From Thermoactinospora rubra (lineage in GTDB: Bacteria > Actinomycetota > Actinomycetes > Streptosporangiales > Streptosporangiaceae): DNA of 64,000 bases. The notes under the pieces were generated by a model. It saw only the letters and a program-made list of their open reading frames with translations, made no database searches and was not told where the DNA came from. This document shows positions 49,101-55,151 of this stretch, in pieces (position 1 is the first letter of the stretch; each line of letters opens with the position of its first letter). A program made the translations under genes and the position numbers. The DNA lies in NCBI RefSeq assembly GCF_002093975.1, contig NZ_MSZZ01000005.1:62001-126000 (forward strand). Direction: 5' to 3'.

Positions 49101-49292
49101 TCCGTGGGCGCGCCGCTGCCGGAGGCCGAGCGCGGGGACGTCGACAGGATCAGCGCCTCGGTGCGGGAGGCGCTGGGGGAGGACGGCTTCCTGGCGGAGT
49201 TGCGTGCGGGGGGCCTTGAGTCCCGTAACACGGTTCTTCACCGTTGGTCTCACGATGGGGGTCCAGCACAGGCGGCATTGGCACAACGCTGA
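46107..49292 (+). CDS. SARP/AfsR-type transcriptional regulator with NB-ARC ATPase
   Basis: A 1061-residue regulator. An OmpR-type winged helix is at residues about 1-90 (RFGVLGPLEVWGDDGRPV, SADRLIDDLWGERPPAKP). The BTAD helical domain is at about 95-245 (YRAGRQSEALAAYADLRDRL, ELGVDPSPELVALHQAIL). An NB-ARC/AAA ATPase follows with Walker A LTGAGGVGKTRLALE and Walker B LLLVLDNCEHV. The rest is TPR-like helices. Such proteins often control secondary metabolism or nearby transporters. The divergent reductase-MFS pair is the natural target. The final 25 residues look non-conserved. Confidence 0.9.
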   Translation: MRFGVLGPLEVWGDDGRPVRIPEAKVRALLADLLAAQGRPVSADRLIDDLWGERPPAKPAAALRVKVSQLRKVLEEAEPGGRRLLVFRAAGYELAAETDADRFLELAARARRSDDPRIRAGLFADALALWRGPAYADFRDEEFARPVVARLEEEQLVVLEEQAEARLELGEHAVLAAELADPVAAHPLRERLRAAHIRALYRAGRQSEALAAYADLRDRLRDELGVDPSPELVALHQAILVQDPALAPAGRPRTNLPVPLTELIGRDAAVAEVRALLRANRLVTLTGAGGVGKTRLALETASGLEGDFPDGIWLVELAAVDRASEMGVLHALAAALHLRDDAIGAQRGAAKSCRVMDALSGKHLLLVLDNCEHVVEPVAELVEPLLRWAPKVRVLATSQEPLNLTGEVLWPVPPLDVPETSADVAALRRSSAVRLLLARAPGLVLDEGNAEAVAAICQRLDGIPLALELAASRLRALGPRQLLERLDDRFRLLAAGKRDAPARQQTLRAMIDWSWELLSEPERVVLRRLAVHADSCSLEAAEAVCPGDGVAEGDVLDLLARLVDRSLVVMVSGGRYRLLESVAAYCVERLAEAGELEEVRRRHLTYFTALAERADIALRGHGQREWLSLLDAESPNIRAAIENAATAGDAVRLANAMGWYWTLRGRFEEGRQAIEAALARPGSVAPSPHAEATVWRAGLILQFNGCDRAVQEALPVLDKISDPVRQARMRWYLAYSLWGQGDLGPGETLARQALAGAEAAGDRWGVAAALSSLAAAASTRGDLAEAARDGERSAELFTSLGDRCGLLQASAQLAQQAEIVGDYDRAAVLHQQALTVAEELELWLRVSWSLSGLGRIALLRGDYAQADELHERARRLAVEQSNRFAEHFAEVGLALSARRQGRLDVAERHLRRWLDWLRMIEGAPGAALVLAELGFIAELRGRVEEALALHKEGYEQAISTDDPRAIALAQEGLAGARALAGDHRLAARLLGAAASLRESVGAPLPEAERGDVDRISASVREALGEDGFLAELRAGGLESRNTVLHRWSHDGGPAQAALAQR

Positions 49293-49470
49293 CGTGGTTC
49301 ACCTAGGCCAACCGCTGCGGCTGCGCAGACCTGTGGTGAGACTGGTGCCTTCTCCGTGCCTCCGATCGCGTCGCCTGGCGGGACAACACCGTACGGCGTG
49401 GAGCTGCCACGTAGATGGTGCCCGTACCAGGATGGCTCGGGACCGGCGCGCTTGGTGGACCACGGCGTGC
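49293..49470. other. Intergenic region at the edge of the second accessory island
   Basis: The 178 bp after the SARP gene hold no gene I can support and no clear hairpin. Base composition is lower in GC than the flanking backbone genes. Confidence 0.4.
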
Positions 49471-49905
49471 TCAGTCGGCAGGGAGTAGGGTGAGACGCTG
49501 CCCTTTAGGGAGGTGACGTGGGGCGACGATCTGGAAGTCTCGCCGATCGAGAGCAGCTACCTCCCGGAGGTCGAATCGCTCAGCAAGAGCCACCACGCAA
49601 GCATCGACCGCCTGTAGGCGGATGGAGGCATAGGCCGACATAAGTTCGGACATGTGCCGCTAGTCGTGCGGGGTGACCTCGATCACCCGCAGTTCGTCCG
49701 CTGCGATGGCTGCACAGAACTCCGCCGCCAGAGCGCTGCTTCCTCTGCGAAGAGGATCAGAGAGCAGATGGCAGACCTCTGTGACCGCCAGAGAAGGGAT
49801 GACCAACCGCGTCCAGTTCTCAGCCAAGAACCGAACGCATCGTGCATGGTCGTTGTCTGCCCTGTTGAAGGCCGCGACCAGGGGGCCGATGTCGCAGAGG
49901 ATCAC
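49471..49905 (-). pseudogene. PIN-domain (VapC-type) toxin gene interrupted by an amber codon
   Basis: The first 81 codons encode the PIN N-terminus (ILCDIGPLVAAFNRADNDH; PSLAVTEVCHLL). Then TAG at 49662-49660 interrupts. The same frame continues without a gap as RHMSELMSAYA, LQAVDACVVALAERFDLREV and ALDRRDFQIVAPRH, the PIN C-terminus. All four acidic positions (D5, E in TEV, D in VDA, D in LDRRD) are present if the stop is ignored. A single base change in one codon, from for example TGG or CAG, explains it. The GTG start overlaps the stop of the upstream partner (GTGA). It is most likely an inactivated toxin. Read-through is possible but unproven. Confidence 0.8.
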
Positions 49906-50072
49906 GCGGAGGCCATTCCTCCGCTCTCCTCTCGCCCCTCAGTGAAGCTCAGATATTTGTCGTGGTTGCGGCCGAGATCCGCAGGCCCCTGCAGCGCACC
50001 GACCAGCGTGGCCAAGTGGCGTGGCAACTCGGGCTGCTCCTCTTCGTCTGAGAAGGGCGTGTTCTCGGTCAT
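49902..50072 (-). CDS. Probable antitoxin partner of the PIN gene
   Basis: A 56-residue acidic then basic protein starting TENTPFSDEEEQPELPRHLA and ending GREESGGMASA. LVGALQGPADLGRNHDKYL lies in between. I do not recognise a DNA-binding fold, but the 4-bp overlap with a PIN toxin gene and the size are those of a VapB-type antitoxin. I start at ATG 50072 because TACACT lies six bases before it (leaderless pattern). A start 22 codons earlier is possible. Confidence 0.6.
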   Translation of the reverse strand: MTENTPFSDEEEQPELPRHLATLVGALQGPADLGRNHDKYLSFTEGREESGGMASA

Positions 50073-50148
50073 GAACCGAGTGTATGCCTCTGCTACGGGC
50101 CAAGGCGGCAGAATCCCGTCCTCGTCAGCCCATGTCACCGGCCAAACC

Positions 50149-50175
50149 GCTCACAGCGGGCTAGCTAGCGGTCCT
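50149..50175 (-). terminator. Small hairpin between hypothetical operon and antitoxin gene
   Basis: ACCGCT and AGCGGT pair across 15 bases, with an inner GCTAGCTAGC palindrome. It lies between the end of the two-gene hypothetical operon and the antitoxin promoter. Weak evidence. Confidence 0.3.
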
Positions 50176-50233
50176 GATACACGTACTGTCGGGCCTGTTC
50201 CGGCGTTGGGGTGAAGGCTGTCATCTCGCCTGC

Positions 50234-50539
50234 CTACAGATCATCACGCCGATCGGCCCACAGATCGGGCACGTCCTCGGGTGCGGGACCGGCACCGGCC
50301 CAGTACGGCTTGTTGTCCTCGTCGTAGATGACGACGACCGGCGTGCGTTCCAGCGCCCAGGCGATCGCTTCGGCGTCGGTGTCGAACCGGGGCATCTGGG
50401 CCACCATGCCCGGTTCGGCGCTGTGGCCGGCACGGGCGCGGTCGATGTACCCGGTCCAGCACCACGCGCTTTCCAGATCATCCGGGTTGCGGCGTTCGCG
50501 GTACACGTAGGCGGTCCCGTACTCGGTGTGTTCGGCCAC
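50234..50539 (-). CDS. Hypothetical protein
   Basis: A 101-residue acidic soluble protein. It reads TEYGTAYVYRERRNPDDLE at the start, ESAWCWTGYIDRAR near residue 25 and FDTDAEAIAWALERTPVVVI near residue 55. The middle part (periodic strands then AIAWALE helix) suggests a small alpha-beta domain. No family recognised. GTG 50539 follows GAGGATT. The gene lies 9 bp after the secreted-protein gene and is probably co-transcribed with it. Confidence 0.6.
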   Translation of the reverse strand: MAEHTEYGTAYVYRERRNPDDLESAWCWTGYIDRARAGHSAEPGMVAQMPRFDTDAEAIAWALERTPVVVIYDEDNKPYWAGAGPAPEDVPDLWADRRDDL

Positions 50540-50548
50540 GAGGAATCC

Positions 50549-51190
50549 TCACAAGGGAAACTGGCACGGGATGGTGCGTCGGGAGCGGCATTCGATCCGG
50601 CCCGAGACCTCGTAGGCGTGCCAGTAGCCATCTGGGTTGTTCGGATGCCGGTCAGAGGTGGGCTGCCATCCGAAGTCGAACGATACTTGGAAGTTGTCGA
50701 AGTCGGCGGGGGCGTAGGCGTTCTTGGTGCAGGAGTAGGTGGACCGTCCCAGCGGGCCGCTTGGCCCGCAGCTCCTGGAGTCCCACTCGGTCACACCCGG
50801 AGGTGTCACCTCCTGGAAGGTGACCCGGAGCTTGGCTGTCGCCTCTGGGCCAGCGCTTCGCTTGATGCCGAACTCTGTCACGCGGATCTGCCGCCCGTTC
50901 AGCGACACCACGTATCGGGTGAACATCTCGCCGATGGGCGTCTCATTGATGCCGTAATAGAGCTTCCCGTGGTAGAGGTACTTGGTCGCGGACTCCCGGC
51001 TTCTCACCGGGTTGGAGGAGTCCTGGCGTGCCGTGGACCGCACCGGCTCGTAGCAGGCCCACGGCCCAGACCGGCCGGTGAGGGGTCCCAGTTCGGCGCA
51101 TGCCGCCGGAGCCGTGGGGTCGGGTGTGCCTGGACCGGGCAAGCCGGCGGACAGGAGCATCATGCCGATGAGGATGCTGACCGTATTCAC
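50549..51190 (-). CDS. Secreted protein of unknown function
   Basis: A 213-residue protein with a likely Sec signal (NTVSILIGMMLLSAGLPG, cleavage somewhere in residues 18-30 before a Pro/Ala-rich linker). The mature part has six or more cysteines (CAEL, WACYEP, RSCGPSG, YSCTKN, IECRS, IPCQF), suggesting disulfides in an extracellular domain. KYLYHGKLYYGINETPIGEM and VSFDFGWQP are the most regular parts. I cannot name the family. The GTG start at 51190 lacks a strong ribosome-binding site. Confidence 0.6.
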   Translation of the reverse strand: MNTVSILIGMMLLSAGLPGPGTPDPTAPAACAELGPLTGRSGPWACYEPVRSTARQDSSNPVRSRESATKYLYHGKLYYGINETPIGEMFTRYVVSLNGRQIRVTEFGIKRSAGPEATAKLRVTFQEVTPPGVTEWDSRSCGPSGPLGRSTYSCTKNAYAPADFDNFQVSFDFGWQPTSDRHPNNPDGYWHAYEVSGRIECRSRRTIPCQFPL

Positions 51191-51273
51191 GCGAACACAT
51201 TAAGTGATCTACCTGTGGACTCCAAGCCCGACATGGCACCCGCGCCACGTTGGGACGCGGGCTGAGGTCCGTA

Positions 51274-51439
51274 CCCCCGCCCCCGCACGCCCATTGTTCG
51301 TGTCCCTCGGTCGGCGTCAACTCCGGCTGTGCGGCTCGGGGGTGTGGCCGCGTGGAAGCCGGACGGGGGACCGGCGTCGGAAGCCGGAGTTGACACCTCG
51401 GTCGGGACACACAATTGGGCGGCTGTGCGGGGGCGGGGG
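51274..51439. repeat. Large imperfect inverted repeat (about 55-bp arms)
   Basis: The left arm 51274-51328 and right arm 51382-51439 are reverse complements with a few mismatches and small indels. Each carries CCCCCGCCCCCGCAC at its outer end and GTCAACTCCGGC or GTCAACTCCGGCT at its inner end. The loop is 53 bp. There is no gene inside and no clear target-site duplication. It could be a MITE-like element, a cruciform or a strong hairpin RNA. It lies between the secreted-protein gene and module copy 2. Confidence 0.75.
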
Positions 51440-51477
51440 GAGGAGTGGGCCGTGGGATGATCCGGCCCACGCATGGG

Positions 51478-51624
51478 GGTACGGCAGCGCGGGATACGGC
51501 GTTGGTCCAGCCACCCGGAAGGCTGGACGATCACCGCGCTGCCGTCCCGCTGCGGGCGCGACGGGACGGGGACGGGGCATCCTCGTGACCGCGCCGACCC
51601 GAGGGTGTGCCGTCCCATCGCGCC
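51478..51624 (-). ncRNA. Double-hairpin element downstream of module copy 2
   Basis: Hairpin A pairs 51478-51492 with 51534-51548 (14 of 15) around CCAGCC/GGCTGG. Hairpin B pairs 51555-51569 with 51610-51624 (14 of 15) around CATCCTCG/CGAGGGTG. Relative to copy 1 at 2668-2815, hairpin A has a G-C to A-T change at 51486/51540 and hairpin B a G-C to A-T change at 51566/51613. Both are compensatory. The C/A mismatch at 51562/51617 is a G-U wobble in minus-strand RNA. It starts 7 bp beyond the small gene's stop, so a conserved 3' RNA or terminator is likely. Confidence 0.65.
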
Positions 51625-51630
51625 CCGTCT

Positions 51631-51801
51631 TTAGGGGTCGAGGTCGTCAGGCGGGGTGAGGTAGCGGGCGATCACCGCGCGGCCGTCCGGACTGGCCAAG
51701 GCGTTCTCCCAGGAGCCGAAGAAGGCGATCAGGCAGTCCTGGACGTACTCGGGGCTCGGAGAGCCGCCCGACAGCGGCAGGCGCACCGGAACCGAGTACA
51801 T
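51631..51801 (-). CDS. Conserved 56-residue protein, module copy 2
   Basis: This is the paralogue of 2821-2991. The ATG (51801-51799) shares a base with the upstream TGA (TGATG). The product is MYSVPVRLPLSGGSPSPEYV, then QDCLIAFFGSWENALASPDG, then RAVIARYLTPPDDLDP. Length is exactly the same as in copy 1, and the core CLIxFFGSWENALAS and the DGRAVIARYL and PPDDLDP-type tail are kept. One ATG two codons earlier is in frame, but the TGATG start is shared by both copies. Function unknown. Confidence 0.78.
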   Translation of the reverse strand: MYSVPVRLPLSGGSPSPEYVQDCLIAFFGSWENALASPDGRAVIARYLTPPDDLDP

Positions 51802-52127
51802 CAGCATCCGCCTTCCCGGACCGCTGGGGACGGGCCGTCCGTGGCGCGCAGATCCCGGTATCGGAAGAAGACGCGGCGGGCGGCATGCTCGGGGTCATGG
51901 GCGGGGTGCCAGGCGTAGACCGTCCGCCGGCGTCGTTCGTCCCAGCCCGAGCGCCACCAGAACCGTTCACCGTCGCACCACACGACCAGGCCCGCCCAGA
52001 CGGACACCAGCGCGAGCCCGTACCCGTCGTGAACGTCGGCGGCGATGTGGTGTTCCTGAAGCGCCAGCCGCAGCCGTTCCGCCGACGCGCACGGATCAAC
52101 GGCGACCAACGCGGGAGCGCCCGGCAT
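51801..52127 (-). CDS. Trp-rich protein of unknown function, module copy 2
   Basis: This is the 108-residue paralogue of 2991-3329. The N-terminal 20 residues differ. The conserved core reads RLRLALQEHHIAADVHDGY, GLALVSVWAGLVVWCDGERF, WWRSGWDERRRRTVYAWHPA and HDPEHAARRVFFRYRDLRAT. GGAGGG precedes ATG 52127 at a proper distance. It is followed by the coupled 56-residue gene and lies divergent from an XRE-type regulator. I find no catalytic motif. The WCDGxRFWWR region is the most constrained. Confidence 0.78.
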   Translation of the reverse strand: MPGAPALVAVDPCASAERLRLALQEHHIAADVHDGYGLALVSVWAGLVVWCDGERFWWRSGWDERRRRTVYAWHPAHDPEHAARRVFFRYRDLRATDGPSPAVREGGC

Positions 52128-52310
52128 CTCTGCCCTCCGATCAGTCCTCTTCTGATCGGTCGCGGGGGTGTCCAGCCTTTTCCATACGCGCCCGGCACCC
52201 CTCAGCCAAAGAGGCGCGCTATAAGGGAGTCACCCCCGCGACCTGGTCATTGACCACAATCAGTGAACCGAGATGACAGGGACCTTTGAACTTCGCTGTG
52301 GGGCGTAGCC

Positions 52311-52368
52311 AGGACGTCTTGTGCCTCTTTAAACGTCCCGCCACGGCCTTGAAACGTCCTGGGACGTC
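52311..52368. promoter_or_regulatory. Periodic ACGTCC operator array
   Basis: GGACGTC at 52312, AAACGTCC at 52331 and AAACGTCC at 52352 are spaced about 21 bp (two helical turns). The last forms a perfect palindrome ACGTCC-TG-GGACGT (52354-52367) with the next half-site. The array lies immediately before the GTG of the XRE/PLD-like regulator (52384) and in the shared divergent region, so autoregulation by that protein is likely. Confidence 0.65.
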
Positions 52369-52383
52369 GGGGACGCTTGGTGC

Positions 52384-53139
52384 GTGAACGAACGCCTACG
52401 GAGTGCGATGCTGCGTCACGGCGTATCCCTTGAAGACATGGCGGAGGCTTGTGACGTCGAACCCAAGACTGTCGAACGGTGGATCAACACCGGCCGCTTA
52501 CCGCACCGTCGCCATCGGTGGGCGGCGGCCAAGCTGCTGTCGGCGGATGAGACCTACCTGTGGCCGGAGGTCCTGAACGTCTCGGGCGTGCGCAAGGACC
52601 ACGCCACCAGGTCCGAACTGGTCGAGCTGTTCCCCGACCGCGCCAGCGTGCCGCGGGAGGTCTGGCTGCGCCTGATGGAGGAGGCCCAGGAGCACATCGA
52701 CGTGCTGGTCTTCTCCGGCACCTTCTATGCTCAGACTCAACCCAAGGTGGCCAGGATGCTCGCCGAGGCCGTGGCGCGAGGAACACAGGTCCGGTTGTGC
52801 TTCGGCGATCCAACATCGGAAGCCGTAGCGATCAGGGATCGGGAGGAAGGGCTCGGGGGCACGCTGACCGCCAAGATCCGGTCCTCACTGACCTACTACC
52901 GGGGACTTGTGGACCTGGACGGATGTGAGCTCAGGCTCCATGCGACGACGCTGTACGCCTCACTGTTCCGCTACGACGATGAGATCATCGTCAACCCGCA
53001 CGTCTTCGGTGAGCCAGCGTCGGCCAATCCGGCGTTCCACTTCCGGCGGCTCGACGGAGGAAGCGTTGCGGATCATTACATCGCCTCGTTCGAGCGCGTC
53101 TGGGCGTCGGCCGTGCCATGGGCTGGCTCGGAAATTTAG
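52384..53139 (+). CDS. XRE-type regulator with PLD-like C-terminal domain
   Basis: A 251-residue protein. Residues about 1-55 are a helix-turn-helix (RHGVSLEDMAEACDVEPKTV, ERWINTGRLPHRRHRWAAAK). The C-terminal 150 residues (EEAQEHIDVLVFSGTFYAQT, RGTQVRLCFGDPTSEAV, ELRLHATTLYASLFRYDDE, IIVNPHVFG) look like one half of a phospholipase-D-like fold without a full HKD motif, in the manner of the regulators some databases list as DUF5919. It may sense a nucleotide or other ligand. The GTG start sits right behind the operator array. A NUDIX gene follows after 8 bp. Confidence 0.75.
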   Translation: MNERLRSAMLRHGVSLEDMAEACDVEPKTVERWINTGRLPHRRHRWAAAKLLSADETYLWPEVLNVSGVRKDHATRSELVELFPDRASVPREVWLRLMEEAQEHIDVLVFSGTFYAQTQPKVARMLAEAVARGTQVRLCFGDPTSEAVAIRDREEGLGGTLTAKIRSSLTYYRGLVDLDGCELRLHATTLYASLFRYDDEIIVNPHVFGEPASANPAFHFRRLDGGSVADHYIASFERVWASAVPWAGSEI

Positions 53140-53147
53140 GAGGGACA

Positions 53148-53615
53148 GTGGGACGGGTTGAGTTCTGGAACGACCCCGAGGCACCCAAGGCCAACAGCCT
53201 TGTGCCGGCGTGCGGCACGGTCACCGTGGACGAGCAGGGCCACATTCTGTTGCAGCGCCGCCGCGACACCGGCCAATGGGCGCTGCCGATGGGCAAGATG
53301 GAGATCGGCGAGACCCCCAGCCAGTGCGCGATCCGCGAGACCTATGAGGAGACCGGCGTCCTGGTCGAGGTGACCGGCATCTTGGGGATCTACTCCGATC
53401 CCGGGCACATCGTCGCCTACACCGACGGAGAGGTCAGGCAAGAGTACGAGGTCATGCTGACCGCCCGCCCGGTCGGCGGGGCTCCGGAGGCCAACGACGA
53501 GGCCAGCGACGTACGGTGGGTCGCGCCTGCCGATCTTGCGGAACTCGACATCCACCCCACGCAGTGGCGGCAGTTGAACGACTACCTCAACGGGGCCTTC
53601 CCGCACGTGGATTGA
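53148..53615 (+). CDS. NUDIX hydrolase
   Basis: A 155-residue pyrophosphohydrolase. The Nudix box is intact: GKMEIGETPSQCAIRETYEE, TGV (G-x5-E-x7-R-E-x2-E-E-x-G). It is preceded by VPACGTVTVDEQGHILLQRR, the first strand pair, and followed by VRWVAPADLAEL, typical of ADP-sugar or nucleotide-type members. Substrate not predictable. I chose GTG 53148 because AGGAGG lies right before it, overlapping the stop of the regulator. It is co-transcribed with the XRE/PLD-like gene. Confidence 0.88.
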   Translation: MGRVEFWNDPEAPKANSLVPACGTVTVDEQGHILLQRRRDTGQWALPMGKMEIGETPSQCAIRETYEETGVLVEVTGILGIYSDPGHIVAYTDGEVRQEYEVMLTARPVGGAPEANDEASDVRWVAPADLAELDIHPTQWRQLNDYLNGAFPHVD

Positions 53616-54095
53616 CACACTCAGGGGATCGCTCGCGGGCGATCCACCGGCGGTGTGCCAGACCTCGAAGGCCCCACCCGATCGATCTTCCCGTCACTCG
53701 AACGGACGAGGGCCGTGAACGGCGATGCCTTGCAGCCCGCACCCGATGGGAGTTGTGCATCTGGACGGAGGGAAACCGCGGGCCTTCGCGGCTTCCATGC
53801 CACCGCCCACAACGTGCACTGCGTGCGACGGCCGGCCACGGCAGGACCGGGGCGGGCGGGGAGCGTCGAACGGCTTGACGGGTGAGGGCCCGCTCGCGAA
53901 CTCGGGTGCGGCGGAGACGCGAGCGGGCCCTCAAGGGGGACGCCGGGGCGCAAGCCGGCCGTCCCCCGGGAGGGCGCCGGAAGTGTGCGGGTGCCGGCGG
54001 CCCTCCATCGGAGTGAGCGCCGCGGGCCGCGTGCAAGGGGATGCGGCACGGGGTGGAAGGGCGGCGCTCGAAGGGTCGGGAGGGGTCGGGAGGGG
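53616..54095. other. Hairpin-rich intergenic region
   Basis: I find no gene in these 480 bp. The GGATCGC/GCGATCC hairpin at 53626-53645 likely terminates the NUDIX operon. A perfect 15-bp stem GAGGGCCCGCTCGCG (53884-53898) with its complement (53918-53932) is very strong. GGGGGACG/CGTCCCCC (53935-53942/53960-53967) lies next to it. Near 54080, GGTCGGGAGG is tandemly repeated. The big hairpin may be the terminator of the CAP gene on the other strand or mark an island end. Confidence 0.6.
53884..53932. terminator. Strong 15-bp hairpin between NUDIX and CAP genes
   Basis: GAGGGCCCGCTCGCG pairs perfectly with CGCGAGCGGGCCCTC across a 19-nt loop. It stands about 160 bp beyond the CAP gene end (minus strand) and 270 bp after the NUDIX gene. 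There is no U tract in either direction. Confidence 0.55.
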
Positions 54096-54935
54096 CTAGT
54101 GGCGGGCGAAGACCTGGGTCCAGTGCGGGCCGCTGGTCACGTGCCCGACGCCGATGTGGGTGAAGTTGCAGTTCAGGATGTTCGCCCGGTGCCCGGGGCT
54201 CTTGAGCCAGCCGTCGACGACGGCCGCGGCGGTGCCGTACCCCTTGGCGATGTTCTCACCCCACGCGCTGATGGGCGAGAAGCCGGCGGCCTTGATGCGG
54301 TCGCCGGGGTTGCGCCCGTCGGGCGAGGTGTGGTCGAAGTAGCCCTTGGCCGCCATGTCAGCCGAGTGCCCCTCGGCCGCGGCCTGCAGCTTGGGGTCGT
54401 GCGTGAGGGGGCCGCAGCCGTTCTGCGCCCTGGCGGCGTTGGTCAGGCGGACGACCTCTTCCTCGACGCTCGAACCTGGAGCGCTGCCGGTGGGGGAGGG
54501 GGCCGCGGTGGGCGAGGCGGAGGGCGACGGCGAGGGGCTGGGCGTCCCGGTGGAGGGGCCGCAGGCCAGCCGCGCGGCGGCCGAGTTGCGGATGTGGCCG
54601 CGGTAGTCCAGGACCTGCACGTAGTAGGTGCGCGGGGTGTCCGTGCAGCGGAGGCCCACGGTGATCGAGCCGTTCGCCAGGCGCTTGGAGGCGCTCTTGA
54701 GCGTGCGGTCCGGGCCGCGCCGGGCCTGCTTGATGCGTACCCGCAGGAGGGCGTTGTCGTCGCAGCCGCTTCTGAGGCCGGTTCCGCGGATCATGCCCTT
54801 GGCGTCCAGGTACGGCTGGGCCGCGCTGACCCGGCACTCGTTCTTGGGGCTGGCCGCCGAGGCGTGGGCGGCGACGGGGGTGCTCAATGCCGCAAGACTG
54901 CCAAGGCAGGCCAGTGCCTGGAGCTGTCTGCGCAC
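54096..54935 (-). CDS. Secreted CAP-domain (SCP/PR1-like) protein
   Basis: A 279-residue exported protein. The signal peptide spans about residues 1-27 (RRQLQALACLGSLAALSTPV, AAHA). An unassigned Cys-containing domain follows, then a Ser/Pro/Thr linker (PSPSPSPSASPTAAPSPTGS). A CAP domain occupies the last 130 residues (EEEVVRLTNAARAQNGCGPL, GHSADMAAKGYFDHTSPDG, WGENIAKGYG, SPGHRANILN). Its metal-site His and Glu residues are present. The role is unknown but probably extracellular. I use GTG 54935 with GAGGAC upstream because it starts a clean signal peptide. A start 14 codons earlier adds an unlikely leader. Confidence 0.86.
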   Translation of the reverse strand: MRRQLQALACLGSLAALSTPVAAHASAASPKNECRVSAAQPYLDAKGMIRGTGLRSGCDDNALLRVRIKQARRGPDRTLKSASKRLANGSITVGLRCTDTPRTYYVQVLDYRGHIRNSAAARLACGPSTGTPSPSPSPSASPTAAPSPTGSAPGSSVEEEVVRLTNAARAQNGCGPLTHDPKLQAAAEGHSADMAAKGYFDHTSPDGRNPGDRIKAAGFSPISAWGENIAKGYGTAAAVVDGWLKSPGHRANILNCNFTHIGVGHVTSGPHWTQVFARH

Positions 54936-55151
54936 GATGTCCTCCGATGGGGGATAGACGCTGTGTCGAACCCGCATTCTGGTGTGCGCAGAACGGACAT
55001 GTCACGAAAAACTCAGGTATTCCTGGAGCTCCATGTTGCTCAACCGTAACATCGGCCGGTAAACCGATCACCGGCCGCAGGCGTCACGGCAGCTACCAGA
55101 AGGCCCGGTGTTCCCCACGAAGCGCACCGGGCCGGCTCTGGTCGGAAGGCG

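Noticed and set aside
46047-49286. A 1079-residue minus-strand frame opposite the SARP regulator
   Set aside because: No domain is recognisable, and it mirrors a gene with clear winged-helix, BTAD and NB-ARC domains.
51423-51440. G-run as a G-quadruplex
   Set aside because: The run belongs to the outer part of the inverted repeat arm. Pairing with the C-rich arm explains it without a quadruplex.
51647-52198. A 183-residue minus-strand frame over module copy 2
   Set aside because: It is in a different frame from the conserved 108-residue protein, and the corresponding frame in copy 1 is not conserved in length or sequence.
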